Assembly (NCBI GenBank): GCA_052148715.1
Contig: JBKQHQ010000257.1
Location: 1 to 34,599 of the forward strand
Source of the DNA: JBKQHQ01 sp052148715
GTDB taxonomy: Bacteria > Pseudomonadota > Alphaproteobacteria > Rhizobiales > Xanthobacteraceae
DNA: 34,599 bases
Direction: 5' to 3'
A program made the position numbers and the translations under genes. Of the stretch, positions 24,565 to 32,764 are shown one piece after another; the first letter of the stretch is position 1, and every line of letters begins with the position of its first letter. Below the pieces are notes generated by a model that did not search any database, had not been told where the DNA came from, and worked only from the letters and a program-made list of their open reading frames with translations.

Positions 24565-25192
24565 ATGAAACTCAGACTGGTGTTCGGAGGCCTTTTGCTT
24601 ACGCTATCGGTCGGGGCATGTTTGGGCGCAGCCACTCGAGCCTGGCGTAGACCGCCCGGGTGCTGACTACCGATCCCTTAGCTTCCGGGGCGGTCCTGGA
24701 GATTGTCAGGCGGCGTGCGGCGCCGACAGTCAGTGTCGGGCGTGGACCTACGTGCGTGAAGGGATCCAGGGACCCTCTCCGCGCTGCTGGCTCAAAGGAA
24801 GCGTGCCGCCACCCACGGGCAACGATTGTTATGTATCTGGCGTCATGCCCCGGATCGCATCTGAGCCGCCTGCGTCACCGCCTGACAGATGCCGGCAAGG
24901 CTACGTCTGGCGCGAGGCTTTTCCCAACGATCAGACATGTGTCACGCCGGATATTCGGCGACAGGCGGCGGCTGATAATGCGGCAGCGACTGAGCGTCGT
25001 GTATCAGGAGGCAACGACAACTGCATCCAGGGTTATGTGTGGCGTTTCGCCAATCTGCAGGACCATGTCTGCGCTGCGGAGCAGACGAGAAACGAGACGC
25101 AGCCCTCCGGCGGTTTTCCCGTATGCTTACGGCTTGAGCGCTGCGACCGCTTCCGGGTACGCACCGGCAATCAGCTCTCCCCTCCTGCATGA
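24565..25192 (+). pseudogene. Secreted PAN/Apple-domain protein gene with a frameshift after the signal peptide
   Basis: ATG 24565, behind GGGAGGTGAGTA, encodes a signal peptide (MKLRLVFGGLLLTLSVGACLG) and then stops at a TGA after 33 residues. A frame shifted by one base continues with QPLEPGVDRPGADYRSLSF and a full PAN-like domain: CQAACGADSQCRAWTYV, a CWLKG strand and CYVSGV. Two copies of a C-x-QGYVWR unit (about 24892-25072) follow, ending at 25192. The break lies at about 24625-24640. Either the gene is dead, or a one-base sequencing error splits it. In related proteins the PAN domain binds proteins or carbohydrates outside the cell; the QGYVWR unit has no function known to me. Confidence 0.7.
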
Positions 25193-25210
25193 TAAGGTCA
25201 GGACGCACTC

Positions 25211-25750
25211 ATGAACACTCGCACAACCATCCCGTGGCTGATTTTCGGACTAACGATGTTCTCGGCACCCGCATGGGGTCAGGCGCGGGTGACCGGCCAG
25301 GAGTTGACACTCGCCGAATTGCAAGGGGTCGTCATCCACCCGAGGGTCGTCCGTGATCTGGTGATTCGGCGCAAGGACTTGGGCGGTGGTTATAAGGTCT
25401 GGATATTCGCGGGCGGAACGCTCACGAACCTGCGGACTTTTGAGGGCCGAGCCTTCAAGCGGATGATCGTTTTCGCCCGCGGCGCTGAAGGCTTCATCTG
25501 CACTGCCGCCGAATCTTTCGCGCGCGAAAACGGCGTTGGCGACCTCGCCAGGGCGGGCGCTGTCGACAGCGCTTTAATTACAGGTGTCAGTTTCAAGAAA
25601 ATTTCGGTGCTGCCGGTGCGCATTACCTCCTTCTCGATTCCGGAGGAAGCGTTCGATAGCAGCCTCAACCCGATCCGCGCCAAGATCAGCCTGGGGTTCC
25701 GGAACTTCGTTTGGCCGCCAACTTGCCGCCGACTTTCGACATCATCGTAG
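25211..25750 (+). CDS. Secreted hypothetical protein, possibly chimeric
   Basis: A 179-residue protein with signal peptide MNTRTTIPWLIFGLTMFSAPAWGQA. Residues 26-110 resemble small secreted proteins of unknown role. Residues 132-158, containing VLPVRITSFSIPEEAFDSSL and NPIRAKISLGFR, recall from memory the C-terminal part of phage-tail or contractile-injection tube-associated proteins, which are cytoplasmic. The last residues, WPPTCRRLSTSS, look out of frame. This suggests fusion of two unrelated gene remnants. It starts 18 bases after the PAN-domain gene. Confidence 0.5.
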   Translation: MNTRTTIPWLIFGLTMFSAPAWGQARVTGQELTLAELQGVVIHPRVVRDLVIRRKDLGGGYKVWIFAGGTLTNLRTFEGRAFKRMIVFARGAEGFICTAAESFARENGVGDLARAGAVDSALITGVSFKKISVLPVRITSFSIPEEAFDSSLNPIRAKISLGFRNFVWPPTCRRLSTSS

Positions 25751-25927
25751 CCCCTTCAATGCGGTGCCCGGAGGATGCTCGCGTCCTATTGACGCCTCCC
25801 TCTCATCTTGGCGCGACAAGGGGCGGCGGCGTTGTCTGCTTGGGGACCAGCCTGTGCGGTTTTCACACAGCCTGGGTCAGTTCCGGAGTCTCCCGCTGCA
25901 AAAAAATTGCGGAGCCTCAACGGCAGC

Positions 25928-25963
25928 ATTCTCGTCGTTCCTAATATTCTCGTCGTTCCCAAT
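25928..25963. repeat. Tandem 18-base direct repeat
   Basis: Two adjacent copies of ATTCTCGTCGTTCCYAAT (25928-25945, 25946-25963) differ at one base. They lie in the 277-base gap 25751-26027, which otherwise contains no supported gene. Probably a slippage duplication. Confidence 0.7.
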
Positions 25964-26027
25964 CTCCGGCATGATTTTCTCTCGTATGATGATCCTACGC
26001 AAGTCACCTCCGAAAGTTTCAGGAGAC

Positions 26028-27158
26028 CTAATACCGATAATCGTCGATCTTGAGCAGCGGAAACGCGCTGAGCACATGCGGCGGTGTGGTCGGTGCCGTG
26101 GGGTGCAGATAGGAGCGGTCGAGATCGGCGAGGCGGGCGACGCCGAGGAGACCGAGACAGCGTTGCACCTCATCCTCCACGAGCTCGAGCATGCGCGCGA
26201 TCCCGGCTTGACCCGCCGCGGCAAGGGCCCAGCACTGCATGCGCCCGAGCCCGACCAGATCCGCACCGGTTGCGATCGCCTTGACGATATCGGTGCCGCG
26301 GCAAAATGCGCCGTCGACCAAGATTTTCGCGCGTCCGCGCGCGACATCGACGATCTCCGGCAGCACCTCCATGGCGCCGCGGCCATGGTCGAGCTGGCGG
26401 CCGCCGTGGTTCGATACGTAGATCCAGTCGACGCCGTGCTCGAGCGCAATCTGGGCATCCTCGGCGGTGGCGATGCCTTTGATGATCAGCGGGATGTCGA
26501 ACCGCCGCTTGATGCGCTCGACCGTGCGCCAGTCGAGCGCGGCCTGGAACGAGGCGCCGCTCGCCCTCCGCCGCCCGGCGGCGAGATAGCGCTTGGCGAT
26601 ATCGCGCTCGCGCCGGCTGTAGACCGCGGTGTCGACCGTAAGGCAGAACGCCGCATAGCCCTGCGCGACAGCCCGGCCGACGTGGTCGTCGACGAAGCCG
26701 TCATCGCCGCGCACGTAGAGTTGGAATATGCGCATCGCGTCGGGTGCCGCTTCGGCGACCTTTTCGAGTCCCGGCTCACACACAGAGCTCAGCATATGCG
26801 CGACACCGAACTCCTTGGCGGCTTTCACGACGGTTTCCGCCGCGCCCGGGTGAAAGCATTCGAGCGAGCCGATGGGAGCAAGCGCGACCGGAAGCCGCAG
26901 CTTGCGCCCGAACTGCTCAACCGAGACGTCGATCGCGCTCACGTCGCGCAAGACGCGAGGCCGAAACGCAATTTGATCAAGCGCCAAGCGGTTACGCCGC
27001 AGCGTGGTCTCGCTCTCCGCCCCGCCGACGATGTAGTCCCATTCATTCTGGCCAATATTTTGCCGAGCTTTGGCGACGATCTCGTGCAACGTCATGAAAT
27101 CCGCCGCGAGCGCTGCCTCGCGCAGTGCCGCGGCTTGGTCGGAGGCTTGATCTTGCAT
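26028..27158 (-). CDS. FMN-dependent alpha-hydroxyacid oxidase/dehydrogenase
   Basis: TIM-barrel flavoenzyme of the glycolate oxidase / L-lactate dehydrogenase / mandelate dehydrogenase family, 376 residues. Marks are DYIVGGAESETTLRRN near residue 41, FQLYVRGD with substrate and FMN contacts, LTVDTAVYSRRERD, and the catalytic His in VSNHGGRQLDHGRGAME near residue 250. The usual FMN-phosphate segment DGGVR-RGTD reads DGAFC-RGTD here, with the phosphate-binding Arg replaced by Cys. It would convert an (S)-2-hydroxyacid to the 2-oxoacid with O2 or a respiratory acceptor. No membrane insertion loop is evident. It is divergent from the bicupin gene, with about 127 bases between. Confidence 0.88.
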   Translation of the reverse strand: MQDQASDQAAALREAALAADFMTLHEIVAKARQNIGQNEWDYIVGGAESETTLRRNRLALDQIAFRPRVLRDVSAIDVSVEQFGRKLRLPVALAPIGSLECFHPGAAETVVKAAKEFGVAHMLSSVCEPGLEKVAEAAPDAMRIFQLYVRGDDGFVDDHVGRAVAQGYAAFCLTVDTAVYSRRERDIAKRYLAAGRRRASGASFQAALDWRTVERIKRRFDIPLIIKGIATAEDAQIALEHGVDWIYVSNHGGRQLDHGRGAMEVLPEIVDVARGRAKILVDGAFCRGTDIVKAIATGADLVGLGRMQCWALAAAGQAGIARMLELVEDEVQRCLGLLGVARLADLDRSYLHPTAPTTPPHVLSAFPLLKIDDYRY

Positions 27159-27285
27159 GTCGCAACTCGAAGTTAGCCAGCCCGACTCAGCGCAGCCAAT
27201 GCCGGCCCGTTGAACGCATTATGCGAGTCAGGCATTGGTGCTCAATCAAGATTCTCATCCCGAGATTCACCGAAGGAGCGGCGGC

Positions 27286-27945
27286 ATGGCGCCCGAGTTG
27301 CGGCTTTACGAGGACATCTTGACGGGGCGAGCGAGCACCGCGGCCCCGCTGCCCGCAATGGCGCGCATGATCTATGTTGTGCACGGCGGTGTGAGCATCG
27401 CTGCAAGGGAACTCGGCGACGGCCAAGTCTGGCACGGAGAGGGCGAGGTGGCGCTGCATGCCGACGACGGCGGCGTCACGCTCTGGCGCTTCGAGCTTGC
27501 TCCGCCCGGTGCGCCGGAGGGGACGGCCGCCGGCGCCGGGATACGGTCGCACGCCAAGCTCGTCGCGGCGCCGCAGACCTTGCCTACGGGTGACCTGCTG
27601 CTTCGCGGCGACAGCGTGGCCTTCGCCGCGGGCGGCTGCGCCTATACGCACGTCCATCAGGGGCCCGGCATCCGTTGCCTGATCGAGGGCGGCGTCCGCA
27701 TCGACACGCACGGGCATTCCACGTCGTATGGCCCCGGCGGCGCTTGGTACGAATCCGGCCCCGCACCGGTCTTCGCCCAGGCCGCCATGGACCGGGGCGC
27801 CAAATTCATTCGCGTGATGATCCTGCGGCGCGCGCTGCTGGGAAAAAGCTCGATCCGCTATGTCAACGAGGCCGACCGGGACAAGCCGAAGTCGCAGACT
27901 TACCAAGTCTTCGTCGACGCGCCGATCGCGTTTAGGAGGGAGTAG
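27286..27945 (+). CDS. Bicupin-like protein of unknown function
   Basis: A 219-residue protein with two cupin-like halves. The N-terminal half (about residues 20-75) has the strand pattern MIYVVHGGVSIAARELGDGQ and VWHGEGEVALHAD. The C-terminal half contains HVHQGPGIRCLIEGGVRIDT then HGHSTSYGPGGAWYE, with a likely HxH metal site and a later glutamate. I chose ATG 27286, preceded by AAGGAG; the longer reading from 27235 lacks such a site. It may be a dioxygenase or small-molecule sensor linked with the divergent hydroxyacid oxidase. Confidence 0.78.
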   Translation: MAPELRLYEDILTGRASTAAPLPAMARMIYVVHGGVSIAARELGDGQVWHGEGEVALHADDGGVTLWRFELAPPGAPEGTAAGAGIRSHAKLVAAPQTLPTGDLLLRGDSVAFAAGGCAYTHVHQGPGIRCLIEGGVRIDTHGHSTSYGPGGAWYESGPAPVFAQAAMDRGAKFIRVMILRRALLGKSSIRYVNEADRDKPKSQTYQVFVDAPIAFRRE

Positions 27946-28082
27946 CGGCGAAGGACTTGTTCTGGATCGTCCACATTCGCGATGCTTGTCAGAAACCGTG
28001 GGAAGGCGAGGAAACGCAATTCCGTCTCGCGGCGCGCCTGCGTTTGCGACCGCTCGGCGTGCCGGCGGCGTGAATGGTCGCG

Positions 28083-28811
28083 TCAAGGAGCGAGGCACTG
28101 CGGTCGCATGGTGACGACCGCGTAGGACGTGACGATCGCGTCATCAAACGATTTCCAACTCGTCAAGGGCGCGTGGCCGTCGGCGAAGAAGAAGCGGGCG
28201 TTTTCGCCGGCGATGCGCCATGCATCAACGAAGTCGACCCAGACCTGGCCCACCGTCACGGTGGCCGTCGCGTGCCGGCCCGGCCGGCCGAGCGCCGCTT
28301 CGAGAGCGGCGACCGTCAACTCGGTTCTTGCGGCTTGCTTGCGGTCATCGGCGAGGAACTTGTTCAGCACCTCGATCGGCATGACACGGTCGGGCGTCGT
28401 GGGGAGTTCGGCGCATCCGCGACACTCGCAGGGTGCCGTGTCCACGAAATCTTTGGTCACCTTGCCGTCGACGCCATAGTCGATGCGAAAGGATCGATCG
28501 TTCCTTGCGGACAGTCGATAGATATCGGAGCTGCCCACAGGCCCTGATGCCGGATAGAAGAGCTCGAAGGTTTTTCCGGGGGGACCGAGAAGCGCGGTGA
28601 CGCGTGCGCGTTCCAAGCCGACGAGCTCGGTCTTTGCCGCAAACTGATGGAGCAGGCCTTCACGCGACCAAAAGGGAAAAATTGAATCGGGCGCATGTCG
28701 CCAAGCCGCGGGCGAGAACGTCGTGTGTCCGCCATAGGCGACCGTCGTGACCGCCGCGACGATCGATAGCAAGAGAACAAGGGATATCTGCCAGCGTTTC
28801 ATCCGAGCCAT
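28083..28811 (-). CDS. Membrane-anchored hypothetical protein with BamE-like region
   Basis: A 242-residue protein of unknown function. One N-terminal hydrophobic segment (WQISLVLLLSIVAAVTTVAYG, about residues 7-27) should anchor it or act as a signal, leaving a periplasmic domain. Within it, ERARVTALLGPPGKTFE through FRIDYGVDGKVTKDF has the helix-glycine-strand pattern of SmpA/BamE-like folds, and a CECRGC cluster follows. I chose ATG 28809-28811; ATG 28802 is an alternative. It converges with the bicupin gene across a 137-base gap where I see no structure. Confidence 0.65.
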   Translation of the reverse strand: MARMKRWQISLVLLLSIVAAVTTVAYGGHTTFSPAAWRHAPDSIFPFWSREGLLHQFAAKTELVGLERARVTALLGPPGKTFELFYPASGPVGSSDIYRLSARNDRSFRIDYGVDGKVTKDFVDTAPCECRGCAELPTTPDRVMPIEVLNKFLADDRKQAARTELTVAALEAALGRPGRHATATVTVGQVWVDFVDAWRIAGENARFFFADGHAPLTSWKSFDDAIVTSYAVVTMRPQCLAP

Positions 28812-28958
28812 ATTTCGCACTGGCGCGATGCCTCTTGTCGTCGGCCCGTTTGCCGGCGGATCTGGTGCGATGGGCCGGATTTGGCGCGGCACCCATGACG
28901 ACACGGCAGCATGACAATGGGGCGGATCCGAGGGCCGACTTGGTGAGCCGGATTTCGC

Positions 28959-30002
28959 CTAACGTTCGGTCAGGGCTGCAGATCCTGCATTTGCATCGGC
29001 GGGGCGACGCGGTCGCGCCCGCTTGCCGTTGCCTCGTACCCCGGCGCCGTTGGGCTTTCGCGTGCCGGCGCGTTGCGAGCCCGCGATAGCGGCCTCCCAT
29101 ACCCCATGGATATGCGCGACCTCGGCTTCGAGTCGTTCAAGAAACAGCCGTGCCTGCGTGGTCAAGGTCCGGCGCGCCGGCTGGATCACGACGAACTCCG
29201 CGTGCAGCGGCGGATCGATCGGGTTGGCGATCAGTTCGCCCTTGTCGATGTCGTTCACGGAGATCACGCTCGGCAGCACGGTCACCCAGTCGGAGCGGGC
29301 GACGAATTCGAGCGTGCCGATCATGGCGTCCATCTCCAGCATCGCCGCGATCTCGACGCCGTGCGAGTGGAAATAGGTCTCCAGATTGCGCCGTCTGATA
29401 TTGTGGGTGCCCGGCAGAACGATCTTGAGCGGTGCGCAGTCGCGCAAGCGCACGGGCGCCAGCGGCGTCAGGCCGCGGGGCGCCCCTGACAGCAGCATCT
29501 CGCGGTCGCGCACGAGGAGCCGCGACTTCAGCCCGATCCGCCCTTCGAAGGCCGGCACGACGGCGAAATCGAGCGCGTCGCTCAACACCATCTCGGTGAG
29601 CAGGCCGCTATAGCCCTCCATGATGTGCAGCCGTACGTCAGGGCAGCGCGGCACGAAGTAATCGAGCGTCGGGGCGAGCACCGCGCGGGTGAAGGTCGGC
29701 ATCAGTCCGATGCGCAGATCGCCGGTGACGAAGCCGGCAAGCCCGCGCGCTTCCTCCCGCGCGGTCGCCAGCAGCCCGACCGCCTCGACACAGCGCTTGT
29801 AGTAGCGCAGCCCCGCGGGCGTGGCGACGACGCCTGCCGCCGACCGCTCGAACAGCTTTACGCCGAGCGAGCGCTCGACCGCCGCCACATGCTGCGAGAT
29901 ACCGGATTGCGTGGCGTTCTCGCGCTCGGCCGCGCGTGTGAATGAACCTTCCTCACATACCGCGATGACGGCACGGATCTGCCTGAGCGCGATTGTTGGC
30001 AT
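28959..30002 (-). CDS. LysR-family transcriptional regulator
   Basis: Activator or repressor of 347 residues. Residues 1-60 form the winged helix-turn-helix (LRQIRAVIAVCEEGSFTRAA and NATQSGISQHVAAVERSLG), followed by the linker helix and the two-lobed effector domain from about residue 90 (GDLRIGLMPTFTRAVLAPTL) to 300. About 40 low-complexity residues rich in Arg, Gly and Ala extend past the usual 300-residue length; whether they matter is unknown. It is divergent from the M24 gene, the classic layout for a LysR regulator controlling its neighbour operon with a small-molecule effector. ATG 30002 is the only good start. Confidence 0.92.
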   Translation of the reverse strand: MPTIALRQIRAVIAVCEEGSFTRAAERENATQSGISQHVAAVERSLGVKLFERSAAGVVATPAGLRYYKRCVEAVGLLATAREEARGLAGFVTGDLRIGLMPTFTRAVLAPTLDYFVPRCPDVRLHIMEGYSGLLTEMVLSDALDFAVVPAFEGRIGLKSRLLVRDREMLLSGAPRGLTPLAPVRLRDCAPLKIVLPGTHNIRRRNLETYFHSHGVEIAAMLEMDAMIGTLEFVARSDWVTVLPSVISVNDIDKGELIANPIDPPLHAEFVVIQPARRTLTTQARLFLERLEAEVAHIHGVWEAAIAGSQRAGTRKPNGAGVRGNGKRARPRRPADANAGSAALTER

Positions 30003-30122
30003 TAGAAATCCTGATGCATTGAGGCAGAATATATTATTTCTTGTGCGTCCGCCATGCCGCTAGATTTTGCACAAATCAGCAGCGGCGGGCGGCGGCCAGC
30101 CGGCGTGGGAGGAGAACGTTCC
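30003..30122. promoter_or_regulatory. Divergent promoter with probable LysR operator
   Basis: The 120-base gap is clearly AT-richer than its surroundings at 30003-30041. It holds inverted elements AGAAAT (30004-30009) and ATTTCT (30036-30041) and an inner near-palindrome TGATGCATTGA, features suited to LysR tetramer binding. The strong GGGAGGAGAACG at about 30107-30118 is the M24 gene's ribosome-binding site and decides its start. Confidence 0.5.
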
Positions 30123-31391
30123 ATGGGCGCGAATTTCGGCTTGGTCGGATTGGATTGGCAGCAGCGGGTCAATTGGGACCGGCTGCGCACGTACCGCATC
30201 GAACGCGCGCGCGCGATGATGAAGAAGCACGGCCTCGGCGCGCTGCTCTGCATGTACGACGAGAACAGCCGCTACATCACCGGCACGCTGTCGCCCGGCT
30301 GGACCCGGCTCAAGCCCGGGCTGCGCTATGCGATGCTGTGCGGCGACGGGCAACCGATCCTGTTCGAGCAAGGCGACATCGGCATGCAGGTCGAGCGGCA
30401 TTTGCCGTGGCTGCCGAAGGAGAACATCCGCTGGTCCTACGGCTGGATCAAGGGCGCGGCGGGCGCGGCCTCGACCATGCAGGTGACCAAATTCACCAAC
30501 GCCATCATCGAGGAGATGAAGCGGCACGGTGTCGCGGGGCAGAAGCTCGGTGTCGACTTCATCGACGTCAACATGCTGCAAGTCTTCAAGGAGAAGAATA
30601 TCACCTGGGCGGACGGCATGACGCCGATGATGGAGGCGCGCGCCGTCAAGAACGTGGACGAGCAGGAGTGCTTCCGCATCGTCGGCGCCATCGGCGACGC
30701 CGCCCACTGGGAGACCATGAAATTCCTGCGCCCGGGCATCACCGAGAACCAGGTGACCGCCCATATCATGCAGTTCCTCTACGCGATCCCCGGCATGGAG
30801 GATGTGGAGGACGTGATAGTGTCGTCGGGGCCCAACACGTGGCCGAACTGGCGCAATTTCTCGGACCGCATCATCCAGCCGGGCGACATCGTCTTCATGG
30901 ATTTGGCCGCGCTCACCTGGAACGGTTACAAGTCCTGCTACTACCGCACCTATTGCGTCGGCAAGGAACCGAGCCAAGAGCAGAAGGACATTTACGCGGA
31001 AGCGCTCGGCTGGCTCTACGATTCCATCGGCGCCGTGAAAGCCGGCACCACCACGCGCGAGATCGCGCTGAAATGGCCCTCGGCCAAGGACGCCTGGGGC
31101 TACGAGGAAGAGGATCGCGCCGCCGCCAATCTATGGGGCCATGGCCTCGGTCTTGCCCAATACGACCAGCCGGTGATCTCGCGGATCTGGTCGCTCGATC
31201 ACCCAATCGAGATCAAGACCGGCATGACCTTTGCGCTCGAGACCCAGCACGGCAAGAAATTCCGCTGGGGGGTGCGCATCGAGGAAATGCTGATCGTCCA
31301 CGATGACAGTATCGAGATCGTCTCGAACTTCCCGGTGAAGCAGATCACGGTGGTCGATCCCATACCCGGTTATGGCGATCACGTGAAGTGA
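30123..31391 (+). CDS. M24 (creatinase/prolidase/DddP fold) family protein with altered metal site
   Basis: A 422-residue member of the pita-bread fold family, which includes Xaa-Pro aminopeptidases, creatinase and the DMSP lyase DddP. An N-terminal creatinase-like domain (about 1-155) precedes the catalytic domain. Expected metal ligands are kept at Asp260 (VFMDLAAL), His340 (WGHGLGL), Glu373 (ALETQ) and Glu387 (RIEEM), but the second Asp, usually in G-Y-x-S-D-x-T-R, is Cys272 in NGYKSCYYRT. I chose ATG 30123 because of the strong ribosome-binding site; ATG 30054 is also in frame. The spacing 260-272 matches DddP-type spacing. The activity (peptidase, lyase or amidinohydrolase) is open. LysR-controlled operon with the genes downstream is likely. 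Confidence 0.85.
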   Translation: MGANFGLVGLDWQQRVNWDRLRTYRIERARAMMKKHGLGALLCMYDENSRYITGTLSPGWTRLKPGLRYAMLCGDGQPILFEQGDIGMQVERHLPWLPKENIRWSYGWIKGAAGAASTMQVTKFTNAIIEEMKRHGVAGQKLGVDFIDVNMLQVFKEKNITWADGMTPMMEARAVKNVDEQECFRIVGAIGDAAHWETMKFLRPGITENQVTAHIMQFLYAIPGMEDVEDVIVSSGPNTWPNWRNFSDRIIQPGDIVFMDLAALTWNGYKSCYYRTYCVGKEPSQEQKDIYAEALGWLYDSIGAVKAGTTTREIALKWPSAKDAWGYEEEDRAAANLWGHGLGLAQYDQPVISRIWSLDHPIEIKTGMTFALETQHGKKFRWGVRIEEMLIVHDDSIEIVSNFPVKQITVVDPIPGYGDHVK

Positions 31392-31486
31392 GGCGGTCAC
31401 GCGCGCTGTTTCACTTGCCGCCGAGCGCGGAGAGGGGAACCAACCACGCGATCGGTTGTTCCGGAGAGGTCGGAGAAACAGCGCCC

Positions 31487-32764
31487 GTGCCGGAATTCAT
31501 CGTTCAGCTGCATTCGCGTTCCGCCGAGGCCGAGCGCGTCGGACCCAAGGCGGCAAATCTCGCCGCCCTGGCGCGCGCCGGTCTACCGACGCCGGGCGGC
31601 TTCTGCCTGACGGCCGATGCCTATCGCAAGCAGATGACCGCGCTCGGATTGGACGACGCCGTCCTCAGCTTCGCAACAGCCGATCCGCCGACCGCACGAC
31701 GCCTCTCGGTGCAGATCAGGCTCGCACTGTACGAGCAGCCGATCGCGCCTGAAATTCTAAAACCCATGCTAGCGGCCTGGCGCGAGCTGCGATCGAGCGG
31801 GCAACCCGGCGCCGTGCGATCCTCGGCGCTGATCGAGGATCGCGCCGGGACGAGCTTCGCGGGGCAGTTCGAAAGCTTTCTTGGCCTGTCCGACGAGGGA
31901 GAATTCCTCACCGCCGTGCGTGCTTGCTGGGCGGCGCTGTGGACCACCAATGCGCGCCGCTACATGGAGAACAATGGCCTTAGCCCCGCGGACACCGCGA
32001 TGGCCGTGCTGATCCAGCCGCTCGTCGCGGCGCGTGCTTCGGGGGGTGGCCTGAGCGAGACCGCGGAAGGGCAGATGCTGCTCAGCGCTGCATGGGGCCT
32101 CGGCTCGGCCATTGCCCAAGGCGAGGTGGTGCCCGATCGCATTTTGCTGACCCGCCGAGGATTCCTGCGCAGCATCGAGGCGGGACGCAAGGACCATCGC
32201 GAGGCGTGCTCGCATGGAGAGGGGCCGGCGCCGGAACCCGTGCCGCCGGACCTCGTCTCCGCGCCCTGCCTCGAGCCCGGCCAAGCGGTGGCGCTCGGGC
32301 GGCTGCTGATGAAAGCGCAAGACGTCATCGGCGGCCCGGTCGAGATCGAATGGGCGCTCGATGACGGCGGCTTCACGCTACTGCAGGCGCGCCCGCTGCA
32401 GGTTGCCCCGGCTCACGTCCCGGACGAGATCTGGCTGCAGCATCCGGGCCTCAACGGCCACCCGGCGGGGATCGGCTGGAGCTCCGGCCGCGCGGTCATC
32501 GTCAGTTGCGAGTGCGAGCTCTCGCGCGTCGCTCCGGGCGACATTTTGGTGACCAAGGTCGCCGGTCCGGCGCTGAGCCAGATCTTGCCGCGGGTCGCCG
32601 GCGTGGTCGCCGAGCGCGGCGGCAGCACGTCACATCTCGCCTCGCTCGCGCGCGAGCGCGGCATTCCCATGGTCCTCGGGGTGCTCGACGCGACGCGCAA
32701 AATTCCCGACGGCTCGCAGGTCGCGGTCGACGGCGTTGCCGGCATCGTGCGGTGGATGCGCTGA
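31487..32764 (+). CDS. Compact PEP synthase/pyruvate-phosphate-dikinase-like phosphotransferase
   Basis: A 425-residue protein with the N-terminal ATP-binding domain of the dikinase family (about 1-320: VGPKAANLAALARAGLPTPG, AVRSSALIEDRAGTSFAGQ, AAWGLGSAIAQGEVVPDR, VEIEWALDDGGFTLLQARPL) and the swivelling phosphohistidine domain (about 345-425) with catalytic His383 in GGSTSHLASLARERGIPM. The C-terminal PEP/pyruvate-binding barrel of PEP synthase (about 790 residues in all) is absent. Two-domain forms exist in phenylphosphate synthase and rifampin phosphotransferase assemblies, so transfer of phosphate to a small organic acceptor is plausible. I chose GTG 31487, with GGAGAAACAG upstream. The stop overlaps the next start by one base (TGATG). 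Confidence 0.85.
   Translation: MPEFIVQLHSRSAEAERVGPKAANLAALARAGLPTPGGFCLTADAYRKQMTALGLDDAVLSFATADPPTARRLSVQIRLALYEQPIAPEILKPMLAAWRELRSSGQPGAVRSSALIEDRAGTSFAGQFESFLGLSDEGEFLTAVRACWAALWTTNARRYMENNGLSPADTAMAVLIQPLVAARASGGGLSETAEGQMLLSAAWGLGSAIAQGEVVPDRILLTRRGFLRSIEAGRKDHREACSHGEGPAPEPVPPDLVSAPCLEPGQAVALGRLLMKAQDVIGGPVEIEWALDDGGFTLLQARPLQVAPAHVPDEIWLQHPGLNGHPAGIGWSSGRAVIVSCECELSRVAPGDILVTKVAGPALSQILPRVAGVVAERGGSTSHLASLARERGIPMVLGVLDATRKIPDGSQVAVDGVAGIVRWMR

Noticed and set aside
30123..31391. Calling the M24 protein DMSP lyase DddP
   Set aside because: The spacing of the first metal ligands is similar, but the DddP-specific Glu two residues after the first Asp is Ala here and the second Asp is Cys, so the name is not supported.
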